Assembly: GCA_004431415.1 (NCBI GenBank)
Contig: QPMI01000643.1
Span: 1-64,000 of the forward strand
Reading direction: 5' to 3'
DNA length: 64,000 nucleotides
Origin: Cyanophora paradoxa
Taxonomy: Eukaryota > Glaucocystophyceae > Cyanophorales > Cyanophoraceae
Program-made: the position numbers and the translations under genes
The notes under the pieces: model-generated
Told to the model about the DNA's origin: nothing
Databases searched by the model: none
The model's input: only the letters and a program-made list of their open reading frames with translations
Shown: piece by piece, positions 44,661 through 53,539 of the stretch
Numbering within the stretch: the stretch's first letter is position 1
Layout of the letters: each line of letters starts with the position of its first letter

Positions 44661-47600
44661 TTAGAAAGCAATCTTTGACATCTTCACATTGAAGGTCTCA
44701 TTTTCAAGCTTCTTTTGGACAGTCATTTCGATTTGCTTGGGTTTTTGGTGGAGCACATGGTCTTTATAATCTTGGAAAGACAGATCTGTTTGAATGGTCT
44801 CCTTACAAACACCTGCCAGCTTTTTGATTTCCTCATCATCTGTTTTAATGCTGTAGCATTTCGGCCTCACACCAGCATATTCAGTAATGGTTCTGCCCTC
44901 AAACTCATCTTTGAACTTGCCAAGCTCTGTGGGGTGGGTGTCAATGTCTTGTAGGTCTTTTGCTATAGTTTTCGAATTTATTTGAAGGCAAAGCGAATCT
45001 GTATCAGTAAAAAGCAGTTTACAGTCTGGCCATTTCCGCTTGATGGTGTTATAATAATAATCAAATAGGCGCAGCTTGGCAAGATCTAAAACAACTGCCC
45101 CAATTGCTATGGGCTTATCTAACTTGACATCTTTTTGTAGCATTTCGAAGGCTACTGCTGAATCGCTTAGTCTTGTTTCTGCTTTGAGTAGGGGCGATCT
45201 GGCGTATTTCATAAATTGCTTTTCGTTGGTGGCAATCTTGACATTAGACCTTCCTCTCACTTTCTCAATGGTTTTGCCAAAAAGGCTATTGTTCATGATC
45301 TTAAAGAAGTCCTTTTCGGGTTTGGAAGGGGCTGCTTTGCGGTTTTGGGCATTGGATTCGACGTAAGGCTTCATAAAGGCAGCCTGAGTAAATGTTAGCA
45401 CCCTGTGGATTTTGGTGACCTTTAAGCCTTGCGCTACCATGAATTGGAGCAAAGGTTTCGACACCACATAATTACAAATGTCTTCGCAGGCTGCTTGTAG
45501 TCCATCCTCTGCTCTCTTGATAACAAGAGGTAGCTCTTTGTGGAGTTGATGGAGGTGCTGGGGATAATGGATGTCAACTTCTAAGATGGCCCCCTCTGCT
45601 GATGACAGGTCGTAATTTGAGGGTTCTGGGTGCCATTGGAAATTCGAGAGGGGTAGCTTTTGGGATAGGGCATATCCATATAGGTTATTGGCATCCAAAT
45701 ATATAATGTGGCTGTCCCTTTCCTTTTTGGCATATTTATGATTCATAATCGAAAGGCCTCCCCTGATCATGCCTTCAACCATGTTGTACATATCAAGGTT
45801 GGAAAGAAGCTCGATTTTAGGCTTGGTAATAGATAGCATGCTGTCCCACGAAAGCCCTGGACTTGAGACATAGTGGGCAGCATCCATCCCAAAAGTTTTG
45901 TGTGATTTCTGGCGGAAAAGCTGGAACTTTTCCATTAATCCTTCCACGTTCTGGACGCCATAATCAATAAAGTTTTTGATGTCAATGAATTTAAAGCAAC
46001 CCCAAGTGATCGACATGTAGTTGTCAAACGATTTTGCGAGGACTTCCACCCTTTTTTCGGGATTTAAGGCGACTGCCTTGAATATCTGCGTTCCAGATAG
46101 GGACAGATCATTGGTCACTATGGGAATCTTGGTGAGATTGCTGGTGCGTCTGTGGAGATTACATTTGCGACATGCTGTGCCTACAAAATCGCCAGTTTGG
46201 TGGTCGTGATCCCTCACTTTATAATTGTCTTGGGTGAAATCACCTTGGCAGATGTAGCAGGTTTTAGCAAGGTAATGGGTACGTTTCTGCTCTTTGGTCA
46301 GTGACATTGGGATGTTGGTAAATAGGGCTTTGAATAGCTCTGGGGCTGTGCTGTCGAGGGTACTCAGGAGCTCAAAGATGTTGGAGTGGGTTTTAGTGAG
46401 TACTACTCTATTATTATGAAGAGCTGTCAGTGAGATTGATTTGATCTTGAACATACCAGAAATATCTGTTTCATAATCGAAATAGCAATAGGCAATCACG
46501 GGGAGGAATACAGTCTTTGAGAGATGTTTAAGACCAAATTCAATGAATGTGGGTTGTTTTGGGGTCTCTCCAGCACTTGTCTTCCAATCCACACAACGTT
46601 TGCTTTGAATGTGGGATTGAAGCTTCTCCTCAGTCTTGAAGTGGTTGGAACAGGTTTTACAGAAATGGAGTCGCTGCTTATCATTTTTAGCTAAGACTCT
46701 GGACATGCTGAATATTGTGGTATAATGACTGTTACCATTTTCGTCTGTAATTAGCAGCAGATCCACTTGGTGTTTCCTGTTCCTTGAGGAGCTGTTGTGG
46801 AGTAGATTAATTTCTTCTGTAGAGTTAGAGGGGTCGTAAATATTAACAGAGATTGCTGGATTGAGATTTTCAAAGAGATCAATAGTATCAGCATCTGCCT
46901 TTACAGGAAACTCAATGCCCTCGAAATTTAGTTCTTTTTTGAACCACCTCCTGTATTGGGAAGTCTCATTGCGCTTGTGGCTATTTACTTCGTCCTTGTG
47001 AATATAAGAAAGGATAGCATACTCAAAGCATCTATTGTCCTTGTTATTAACATTGACAATGGCTCGTTTATTTTTGAGCCACTCTGGGAGTGGGATAAAA
47101 GCACCTCCTGAGATGGGTTTAAAGGACAGAACAATCACTCTCAAAGCCTCAATGCTTTGGAGTTTATAGCTGTCTGTGACATTAATTTGCGACTGGCATT
47201 CCTTAGCCAATTTCGCAGTTTCTTTAGTGAGGGTTCGAGATCTTGTCATGATAGCATAGGTGCTGTAAATGTGCTTGGTAATAAAGTCTCTCGAATTGTT
47301 TGCTTTTGAAAAGCGACAGACAAACGTAAAGCGAGTTTTAATCGACATCTGTGAATTGATGGCATCTTGGAGCCTTGTGTGGAGTTCCTCAGAGTAGGTG
47401 TCTATAAACTCTTGAGTGGTCAGGATCTGGTGGTGAGCCCTGATGGTAAAATCAATGTATTTATTATTAAGAGCACGATGTTCATTTATTAAGGTAGTGT
47501 ATTCATCTCCTCTGACTTGAGTTGTGGTAGTTTGTTCGACTTGGATTTGGCCAAGGCGATCAGTCTCATCAAGGGTCTCGATTTTCCCTAATAGCTCTCG

Positions 47601-47756
47601 ATTGAGAGCTTGAAGCCCCTTGAGCTTCTTGTTGGTCTGTTTAATATAAGATTCATATTCACTTTCACTGATGGAGTGATTGGCCAGTAAGAACGCCAGA
47701 TTCCCGAGAATCTTGTCCTGGAGCTCCTTAATTTGGTAGTGGCTGGGGCGGGGCAT
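44661..47756 (-). CDS. polB: Protein-primed-type family B DNA polymerase (Polinton PolB)
   Basis: 1,031 residues, intact. An N-terminal region (about 1-360) contains DNRCFEYAILSY and NSHYTTIFSMSRVL. A C2HC zinc finger follows at 366-388 (FCKTC...H-x-x-x-x-x-C). Exonuclease motif I is YFDYETD (426-431). CYIC plus DHDHQTG and ACRKCN (500-532) form an HNH/endonuclease-VII-like zinc site. Polymerase motif A is YLDANNLYGYAL (686-697), motif B KDFFKIMNNSLFGKT (815-829) and motif C FTDTDS (916-921). This set is diagnostic of Maverick/Polinton polymerases, which start replication from a terminal protein. No separate terminal protein was recognised; the N-terminal region is a candidate. It sits in a reverse-strand unit with integrase and SpeD. 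Confidence 0.93.
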   Translation of the reverse strand: MPRPSHYQIKELQDKILGNLAFLLANHSISESEYESYIKQTNKKLKGLQALNRELLGKIETLDETDRLGQIQVEQTTTTQVRGDEYTTLINEHRALNNKYIDFTIRAHHQILTTQEFIDTYSEELHTRLQDAINSQMSIKTRFTFVCRFSKANNSRDFITKHIYSTYAIMTRSRTLTKETAKLAKECQSQINVTDSYKLQSIEALRVIVLSFKPISGGAFIPLPEWLKNKRAIVNVNNKDNRCFEYAILSYIHKDEVNSHKRNETSQYRRWFKKELNFEGIEFPVKADADTIDLFENLNPAISVNIYDPSNSTEEINLLHNSSSRNRKHQVDLLLITDENGNSHYTTIFSMSRVLAKNDKQRLHFCKTCSNHFKTEEKLQSHIQSKRCVDWKTSAGETPKQPTFIEFGLKHLSKTVFLPVIAYCYFDYETDISGMFKIKSISLTALHNNRVVLTKTHSNIFELLSTLDSTAPELFKALFTNIPMSLTKEQKRTHYLAKTCYICQGDFTQDNYKVRDHDHQTGDFVGTACRKCNLHRRTSNLTKIPIVTNDLSLSGTQIFKAVALNPEKRVEVLAKSFDNYMSITWGCFKFIDIKNFIDYGVQNVEGLMEKFQLFRQKSHKTFGMDAAHYVSSPGLSWDSMLSITKPKIELLSNLDMYNMVEGMIRGGLSIMNHKYAKKERDSHIIYLDANNLYGYALSQKLPLSNFQWHPEPSNYDLSSAEGAILEVDIHYPQHLHQLHKELPLVIKRAEDGLQAACEDICNYVVSKPLLQFMVAQGLKVTKIHRVLTFTQAAFMKPYVESNAQNRKAAPSKPEKDFFKIMNNSLFGKTIEKVRGRSNVKIATNEKQFMKYARSPLLKAETRLSDSAVAFEMLQKDVKLDKPIAIGAVVLDLAKLRLFDYYYNTIKRKWPDCKLLFTDTDSLCLQINSKTIAKDLQDIDTHPTELGKFKDEFEGRTITEYAGVRPKCYSIKTDDEEIKKLAGVCKETIQTDLSFQDYKDHVLHQKPKQIEMTVQKKLENETFNVKMSKIAF

Positions 47757-47816
47757 GGTTGTGGGGCTGTATTCTATATAGGGAACATTTTATTTCTTTA
47801 AGTGCTGGTATAGTTA

Positions 47817-47826
47817 CTACTTAAAG
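47817..47826 (+). promoter_or_regulatory. Candidate early promoter motif CTACTTAAAG
   Basis: It starts 44 bp before ATG 47,861 and lies in the 104-bp divergent gap to the polymerase gene. Matching CTACTTAA/GTACTTAA motifs occur 49-50 bp before the next two genes and 44 bp before the element A gene at 12,075. Confidence 0.5.
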
Positions 47827-47860
47827 ATTATTTTCTCTACTATATTCAAAGGAGATCAAG

Positions 47861-48361
47861 ATGATTGTCACAATGGATGCTCGAATTCTCACGATTGACA
47901 CCACTGAAGTGGCTGCTGTCCAATCCAAGAATGAGGAGGCTATTAAACAAGCTGTCTCACGATGTATCATGGAGGGCACTGACCAGTCAATAGCTGAAGT
48001 TGCCCGTCTGGCTCTTAGTCACAAGGTGCTTTACAGAATCCCTGAAGGTAAAAAACAAGGACTATGGTATTTTCGGGTTGGTAACTCCTCTACATGGCAG
48101 TATGGTGAAGGGTCAAATCCAATTATCAAACTCTTGTGGAGTGATGTCAAGAATATCTTTGTTCAAAAGAGCAAAGAGCTCAGAAACTCATTATTTAAAC
48201 ATGCTTCTGGGGACATAAATTTCTGTGATTTGGGGGAGGTTCATTGGATTAATCAGATGATTACTCAATGTGGCAAGATTGAGAAGAGGCTGAGTAACTG
48301 GGTGCCCACCCAAAAAATAGTACGCGCATGTAAGCTATCCCTCCAACGTTTTGAAGAGTGA
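47861..48361 (+). CDS. Hypothetical protein, early-gene context
   Basis: 166 residues, soluble-looking, with an alpha-helical N-terminal half (EVARLALSHKVLYRIPEGKK), a Trp/aromatic block GLWYFRVGNSSTWQYGEG and a basic C-terminus. I do not recognise the family. A second in-frame ATG lies at 47,873. It is the first of three forward genes that each have a CTACTTAA-type motif and end in the helicase, so a role in replication or regulation is inferred from position only. No element A homologue was found. Confidence 0.5.
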   Translation: MIVTMDARILTIDTTEVAAVQSKNEEAIKQAVSRCIMEGTDQSIAEVARLALSHKVLYRIPEGKKQGLWYFRVGNSSTWQYGEGSNPIIKLLWSDVKNIFVQKSKELRNSLFKHASGDINFCDLGEVHWINQMITQCGKIEKRLSNWVPTQKIVRACKLSLQRFEE

Positions 48362-48364
48362 AAT

Positions 48365-48376
48365 CTACTTAAAAAG
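48365..48376 (+). promoter_or_regulatory. Candidate early promoter motif CTACTTAAAAAG
   Basis: It starts 4 bp after the preceding stop codon and 50 bp before ATG 48,415, at the same relative position as the neighbouring motifs. Confidence 0.45.
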
Positions 48377-48414
48377 AAATCTCAACTATACTATAAGAGG
48401 AAACGCATCAAGCA

Positions 48415-48606
48415 ATGGCATACACAAAGCAAATGAGATACATCCAACGCAGGATTCAAAATGACCCAGAGTTTCGAGAGCTTCACAAGAAATATGTAAG
48501 GGTTAGTACGTACAGAGCAGGCGCTTTATTGTGTATCAGGTATTTGTTTGAAGAGGCTGTTCCTGACCGGAGGGGGCGGCCAAGGAAGCGAAATCCCTAT
48601 GTATGA
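48415..48606 (+). CDS. Small basic protein with DPEFRE motif and AT-hook-like end
   Basis: 63 residues. IQNDPEFRELHKKY is followed by STYRAG, and the protein ends DRRGRPRKRNPYV, where GRPRK is an AT-hook core. Relatives by motif are at 53,540 (reverse) and in element A at 12,075. Short length, high charge and the minor-groove-binding core suggest a DNA-binding regulator or chromatin-like protein (inference). Confidence 0.5.
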   Translation: MAYTKQMRYIQRRIQNDPEFRELHKKYVRVSTYRAGALLCIRYLFEEAVPDRRGRPRKRNPYV

Positions 48607-48655
48607 GGGTGGGGGGTCCGAAAAAATTGATTGGAGTTACTCCTTTTTCTGAAAA

Positions 48656-48702
48656 GTACTTAAGGGTATAGTTCACTGAAATAATTATCTCACCCTATTA
48701 TA
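48656..48702 (+). promoter_or_regulatory. Helicase gene promoter: GTACTTAAGGG and CTATTATAG
   Basis: GTACTTAAGGG begins 49 bp before ATG 48,705. CTATTATAG (48,694-48,702) abuts the start codon, resembling the TATA-type boxes in front of structural genes. Having both motif types is unusual. Confidence 0.45.
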
Positions 48703-48704
48703 GA

Positions 48705-50978
48705 ATGGCTCCCTCATTCAGCTCAATCAACCCCAATGGCAACACCTTCATTCTCACTGAGCGCATCCACAGAGGTAACCTCAAATGGGTGGTGGAGAAC
48801 TTTGATAATCTCCAGTTTCGCCCTGAAACTGACAAGACCCAAATGAGAGCCATCATCCAGAAATTACTTTCTATCGTCGATCATGAGGGCTACCACACCT
48901 GTAAATATAAGCAGGTGAAGCACAACACTGGTAGGTACTTTGTGGATGGAAAAACCCCCAGCCTTCAAAGCATCTGTAGGGAAATTCGCCACACCATTTC
49001 CAAGGACTACTACTATGACATTGACATTGTGAACTGCCACCCTGTCCTGCTTGTTCAGTATTGTGAGAAACATTCAATTGCCACTCCTCAGCTGAACAAA
49101 TATGTTCAGAGCAGGGATGAAATTCTTGATGATCTCTGTGAGGTCACCCAGAAATCCAAGGCTGATGTCAAGCGCAGCATTCTGGCAGTCATCAATGGTG
49201 GGCAAGGGGCTGACCTCTCTAGCCTACTTATCAATCACAAGTACTTCAGTGATCTCAAAGAGGAAATGGCCAAAGTCCATCAATTCATTGGTGGGATTGA
49301 GAAGCAGCGCTTCTATGCTATTGCTAAGCGCAAGAAAGAAAGCAATGTACTTGGTTCCACCATGAATATGGTACTATGTGACCTTGAGAATCAGGTGTTA
49401 ATGGCTGCTTGTGAGTACTTCAGTGCTCTTAAGCTCCATGTGGATGTCTTGGTCTTTGATGGATGTATGATCAGGAAAGACCCCAAAGTATTGAGTGCTT
49501 TGGAAGAGGTTAGTGATTATGTGGAGGGAAAAACTGGCTACAGGGTGACTTTTGTGGAAAAACCTATGGCCAGTGGGTTTGATGTACCTGAATGTCAAGC
49601 TTCCCTTTCCAACATTGATTACAAGACTGCTCCAATTCCTACCAACTGTGATTACATGGAGATCAAGCCCTACATGGATGCCAGACTTGCTCACATTATG
49701 AAGCCTGGGTTTGTCTTGTCTTGGAATGATCATACCAAGAAGTATGACACAACCAGCTTCAAAAGCTTGGCTGAGGATGTATACCCTCACATTCAGTACA
49801 CAGAGTTTGACCTAATGTCTATGAAGATGGAGCCTCATAACTTCATCAAAAAGTGGGCGAAAGATGAGACTGCCACAAGGTATGATTACTTGGACTTCCT
49901 CCCACCTCCTGTAAAATCTGCTTCCACCACTGCCAAGGTGTTTAATGCCTATGCTGGTATGAAAGGTGAGCTTATGGATGTGAGTGAAATGGATATTCCT
50001 CCTGATGTAACTGAGGAAGATGTTAGCCCATTCCTTGACCACATGATGATTCTCAGTGGTGAAGATGCTTCTACATTCAATTACATACTGAAGTACTTTG
50101 CCCACATTATTCAGAGACCTGGGGAGTTGAATGGGATTTCAATCATCTTCAAGGGAAAGCAAGGAGTGGGGAAGAACATCATATTGGATTGGTTTCAAAA
50201 TGAAATACTGGGTGGGGACTTGGCTTTCAGCACAGCCAACCCACTGAAGGACTTATTTGGAAACTTTGCCCACCAGCGAAAGCACAAACTACTTATCACT
50301 GTGAATGAGGCAAGTGGCAAAGACACCTTCACAAACAGTGATGCCCTCAAGGACATGATCACTGCTGAGAAAATTGTAATTGAGGCTAAGTATGTCAATT
50401 CTCATGAGGTGAGGAATTTTGCCAGGATCATATTTACTACCAACAACACCCTACCAATCAAAGTGGAGGCTGGAGATAGAAGGTTTGTGATTGTGGAGGT
50501 GAGTGACAAGAAAAAGGGTGACATGAAATATTTCAAGTCACTGGGTAATTGGCTGAAGGAGCCAAGAAACCAGCACATGGTATTCCTTTACTTGAAAAAC
50601 AAGGTGGATGTCACAGATGTGAACTGGTATGCTGACAGGCCAATGACCAACAGCTACTACCTTGCCCAACAAGCAAGTGTTCCTGTCACTGCCTTGTTCA
50701 CCAAGGATTTGGTAGACACCCAAAAGATTACCAAGGATACACCAAGGACTGAGAACAGGCAACAGGTGTGGGAGTGGTTCCAGCAGTTCATTACAATTAA
50801 TAAATTCAAGAATGAATTCAGCTCAAGGAAGTTCTACATTGAGATGGCTGGACTGGAATATGTGAGGCCTACCAAGTATTGTGGAAGGGAGTGTTATGTC
50901 TTCAAGTGGGATGAGATGATGGCTTACTTCAAGAGCTGTGGGCTGTTGGTGGAATTTTTGGAAGAGGAGGAGGATTAG
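48705..50978 (+). CDS. TV-Pol-like polymerase domain fused to SF3 helicase
   Basis: 757 residues. The C-terminal half is a superfamily 3 helicase: Walker A GKQGVGKN (484-491), Walker B LLITVNE (529-535), motif C IIFTTNN (575-581) and arginine finger GDRRF (591-595). The N-terminal half has DIDIVNCHP (105-113), KADVKRSILAVINGG (152-166) and DVLVFDG (247-253). This order is like motifs A, B and C of TV-Pol, the family-A-related polymerase that occurs fused to D5-type helicases in polinton-like viruses, virophages and transpovirons. The helicase would unwind DNA during replication; the N-terminal part may polymerise or prime. The helicase call is firm, the TV-Pol call moderate. It is intact and followed by a 2-kb non-coding region. 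Confidence 0.8.
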   Translation: MAPSFSSINPNGNTFILTERIHRGNLKWVVENFDNLQFRPETDKTQMRAIIQKLLSIVDHEGYHTCKYKQVKHNTGRYFVDGKTPSLQSICREIRHTISKDYYYDIDIVNCHPVLLVQYCEKHSIATPQLNKYVQSRDEILDDLCEVTQKSKADVKRSILAVINGGQGADLSSLLINHKYFSDLKEEMAKVHQFIGGIEKQRFYAIAKRKKESNVLGSTMNMVLCDLENQVLMAACEYFSALKLHVDVLVFDGCMIRKDPKVLSALEEVSDYVEGKTGYRVTFVEKPMASGFDVPECQASLSNIDYKTAPIPTNCDYMEIKPYMDARLAHIMKPGFVLSWNDHTKKYDTTSFKSLAEDVYPHIQYTEFDLMSMKMEPHNFIKKWAKDETATRYDYLDFLPPPVKSASTTAKVFNAYAGMKGELMDVSEMDIPPDVTEEDVSPFLDHMMILSGEDASTFNYILKYFAHIIQRPGELNGISIIFKGKQGVGKNIILDWFQNEILGGDLAFSTANPLKDLFGNFAHQRKHKLLITVNEASGKDTFTNSDALKDMITAEKIVIEAKYVNSHEVRNFARIIFTTNNTLPIKVEAGDRRFVIVEVSDKKKGDMKYFKSLGNWLKEPRNQHMVFLYLKNKVDVTDVNWYADRPMTNSYYLAQQASVPVTALFTKDLVDTQKITKDTPRTENRQQVWEWFQQFITINKFKNEFSSRKFYIEMAGLEYVRPTKYCGRECYVFKWDEMMAYFKSCGLLVEFLEEEED

Positions 50979-51165
50979 GGGGGCTCATGATAGGCCTGGG
51001 GGGGGTTTGGGGGGGTTTGGGAGGGTTTGGGGGGGTTTCCAGAAGTTTGGGGGGGGATCTGGGGGGGGATCGTTTTTTACTTTCTGGTTGTTTTATGACC
51101 AGAAATGGTAATAATGTATACATGTGGGGGGGTTAGGGGGGTTAGGGGGGGATATATAACTCCTA
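50979..51165 (+). repeat. G-rich tract, quadruplex-prone
   Basis: At least ten runs of 5-8 G are separated by short TTT or TTTA spacers, ending in GGGGTTAGGGGGGTTAGGGG. It starts right after the helicase stop. About 70-200 bp further on (51,230-51,370) the forward strand turns C-rich, giving a strong strand-bias switch. Confidence 0.75.
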
Positions 51166-51507
51166 TAGCCTCCAAATCTTTTCATTTTTAAGCAACAAGC
51201 CAGAAATATATAGAGTTGTGAGAGAATACCCCCTACCCACTCCACAACCCCTAATCCCCCCTAAACCCCACCTTCCAGACTGAGAATGGTAACCTAAACA
51301 ACAAGACGTCAGTTGGCAGAAACCCCCCTAACTTCTCCTTGAGTCCCCTAACCCCCCAAAATCCACCCCACTTGCTTGTAGGCCACCAGCACTTAAGGAC
51401 ATCTTCATATAGCATGGTGAAGAGCCCAAGCCCCAAGTGCCCACCAAAAATTGATTCTTGACACCCCCAACCCCCAAACAGTCTTACATAAGCCCACCAG
51501 TACCACC

Positions 51508-51742
51508 ATGGACTCAGATAGCAGCTATGATGACATCCCCCTTGAGGACATGGTTGAACTGTGGGAGGCAGTCAGGCAGCAGTATTATGATGAGTATAGG
51601 AAGTCCCCCAAGACATCAACCCCAGAAAAGTAAAGAATTGCGCAGATTGATGGAGGCATATGAGAACATCATATGTGATAACTATGGCATGGAGGGGTAT
51701 GCCCTACTCCACAAAGCAAATTTTAGCTGGAGAAAGTCATGA
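51508..51742 (+). pseudogene. Small acidic ORF, probable single frameshift
   Basis: The first frame from ATG 51,508 encodes DSSYDDIPLEDMVELWEAV and stops at 51,633. An overlapping frame continues SKELRRLMEAYENIICDNYG to 51,742. Both are amphipathic and protein-like, so one indel near 51,620 probably splits a gene of about 80 residues. An ACTTAAGGA motif lies 117 bp upstream (51,391). No family is recognised. Confidence 0.3.
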
Positions 51743-51900
51743 AAATTGTAAGTACCCCATCTTAAAATCACCGATTCACTCCTTGCCGCTATCACCGTTG
51801 GATTCCTCGTACAAAGTAGATATTTATAGACTCCAACATCATAGCCTTACGATGATCTGGTGACGAGCTACGAATATTTTCAGTTTCGCATATACCAAAT

Positions 51901-52053
51901 GTATATACCATAATGATATATGTATATGATATATTATGATGTCACATGACATATATATATAACATAGCTTTCCGGACTCGCCGCGTCATGGCGATCACGG
52001 CGCTATAGTTTTTACCAAAACTTGTTTTTTTTTCATATATATCATATACATAT
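51901..52053. repeat. 153-bp direct repeat, copy 1
   Basis: Nearly identical to 52,395-52,547. It contains GTATATACCATAAT at the left, an ATGTCA-CA-TGACAT hairpin, the GC-rich core TTCCGGACTCGCCGCGTCAT and a T-run. The edges carry inverted ATATGTATATGATATAT / ATATATCATATACATAT sequences. It is immediately followed by hairpin array 1. Confidence 0.85.
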
Positions 52054-52063
52054 GTACGTTCGC

Positions 52064-52303
52064 GCGTACTGAGCCACGGTACGCACAGGGGCCTGCGTAC
52101 TGCGCTACGGTACGCACAGTGGCTTGCGTACTGCGCTACGGTACGCACAGTGGCTTGCGTACTGCGCTACGGTACGCACAGTGGCCTGCGTACTGCGCTA
52201 CGGTACGCACAGTGGCTTGCGTACTGCGCTACGGTACGCACAGTGGCTTGCGTACTGCGCTACGGTACGCAAAGTGGCTTGCGTACTGCGCTACGGTACG
52301 CAC
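52064..52303. repeat. Hairpin array 1: eight 31-bp tandem units
   Basis: Units start at 52,064, 52,095, 52,126, 52,157, 52,188, 52,219, 52,250 and 52,281. Each has a 21-nt hairpin (GCGTAC arm, 9-nt loop TGCGCTACG, GTACGC arm) plus a 10-nt spacer ACAGTGGC(T/C)T. The first unit is degenerate. The array is closed by a 24-nt hairpin AATCTTATA...TATAAGATT (52,308-52,331). Period 31 is about three helical turns. Confidence 0.9.
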
Positions 52304-52394
52304 ATTAAATCTTATAAGACCATATAAGATTTTAGAAAAGAATTCTATAAGACAACTCTTATAAGACCTTATAAGACTTAAATTTGAGCGACTT

Positions 52395-52547
52395 GTATAT
52401 ACCATAATTATATATGTATATGATATATCATTATGTCACATGACATATATATATATCATAGCTTTCCGGACTCGCCGCGTCATGGCGATCACGGCGCTAT
52501 AGTTTTTACCGAAACTTGTTTTTTTCATATATATCATATACATATAT
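52395..52547. repeat. 153-bp direct repeat, copy 2
   Basis: Second copy of the 51,901-52,053 sequence with only a few differences. It is followed directly by hairpin array 2, so repeat-plus-array forms a duplicated module. Confidence 0.85.
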
Positions 52548-52812
52548 GAGCCAGCCTACCGCAGTGGTAGGCGAGCCCGTGTGTCTACAGCAGACCGGTA
52601 GGCACAGTCCGCCGGCGGTAGGACAGTAGGGCCCTGCCTACTCGCCTACCGGTAGAGCCCTCGCGCCTACCGTACAGCAGTAGGCAAGCCGGCCTGCCTA
52701 CCGGTCAACAGTAGGCACTGTATGGCAGCCTACAGGTCAGCAGTAGGCACTGTATGGCGGCCTACAGGTCAGCAGTAGGCAAGCCCGCCTGCCTACCGTA
52801 CAGCAGTAGGCG
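52548..52812. repeat. Hairpin array 2: 31-32-bp units with GCCTAC/GTAGGC arms
   Basis: Clear units begin at 52,665, 52,696, 52,728, 52,760 and 52,791, with degenerate ones from 52,554. Each is a 21-nt hairpin with 6-nt arms GCCTAC/GTAGGC and a 9-nt loop (for example CGTACAGCA), spaced by 10-11 nt. A perfect 18-bp palindrome CTTATAGAGCTCTATAAG (52,821-52,838) follows. Confidence 0.85.
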
Positions 52813-53005
52813 GTTTTTTCCTTATAGAGCTCTATAAGAACTTTTCTAAAACTTTCAATTAGAGCCACTTAAGGAACTTCAAACGCGAATATCTCGGCAC
52901 CAGATTGGCCGTTTTGAGCGCTCTTTTTTTTCCTGTGAAGCTCTCATCAAGCTCTACGCAGAGCCGCCCCTTTCGCATTTTTATGCTGCCTAAAAGTAGA
53001 TTATT

Positions 53006-53242
53006 ATGACAACTCCCATCCATACTCGCCTTGTAGAGGTCTCCTTTGAACTCTCATATTTGGCGCTGACGTCTCCAAGCCCTGAATTGAGTGACTCCAT
53101 ACATCGCGTCTCTATAGAACTGTACAACCTTGGTCATCGAATAGCCCCCCTGTCTCCACATATCAAAGCAGCTTTACAAAAAATATCAAACGATCTCCTC
53201 ATGCTTGGAAACGAGATTAATACCCTCCCTGATGGCAGATAA
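53006..53242 (+). CDS. Hypothetical small helical protein
   Basis: 78 residues with heptad-like hydrophobic spacing (VSFELSYLAL, ISNDLLMLGNEINTL), probably helical and perhaps oligomeric. It is preceded by AAAGTAGATTATT. It is the first gene after the hairpin-array region and convergent with the next reverse gene. The family is not recognised. Confidence 0.4.
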   Translation: MTTPIHTRLVEVSFELSYLALTSPSPELSDSIHRVSIELYNLGHRIAPLSPHIKAALQKISNDLLMLGNEINTLPDGR

Positions 53243-53247
53243 TGTGT

Positions 53248-53514
53248 TCAATGTAGACGGTTTCCTTGGTACTCATCCCAAGCGCTGCTTACAGCCTGAG
53301 CAAATTGCTCCCCTGTCACCTCTTCAATGCTCTCCAAGCTTACCCTTTGCCCCTCAGTTGAGCGCACCACATCATAGGGAGACCCACTCCTGGATCCACT
53401 TGGGGAGGAAGATCCAATGCTGACGTCAATAGTAGTATCACAACAGCTACACTTATAATTGCTGGTCACATGTATATGAAACATATCCAGCAATTGTTGG
53501 AGCCATTGCCACAT
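53248..53514 (-). CDS. Hypothetical small protein with CxCC motif
   Basis: 88 residues with an amphipathic aromatic N-terminus (MWQWLQQLLDMFHIHV), a KCSCCD cluster that could bind metal, a Ser/Gly-rich linker and an acidic helix. No homologue was recognised in element A. It ends 5 bp from the convergent gene at 53,006. Confidence 0.4.
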   Translation of the reverse strand: MWQWLQQLLDMFHIHVTSNYKCSCCDTTIDVSIGSSSPSGSRSGSPYDVVRSTEGQRVSLESIEEVTGEQFAQAVSSAWDEYQGNRLH

Positions 53515-53539
53515 CTTACAAGTAACAGGACAAAATAAC

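Noticed and set aside
51120-51165. TTAGGGGG-like units as a telomere
   Set aside because: Only two or three irregular units inside a longer G-rich tract, flanked on both sides by provirus sequence.
52064-52812. Hairpin arrays as a CRISPR array
   Set aside because: The intervals are only 10-11 nt and nearly identical, repeats are hairpins rather than CRISPR repeats, and there are no cas genes in this eukaryotic setting.
53248-53423. Forward 72-codon ORF at 53,205-53,423 overlapping the reverse gene
   Set aside because: Opposite-strand shadow of the 88-residue reverse gene, with Ser/Pro/His-rich composition and no promoter motif.
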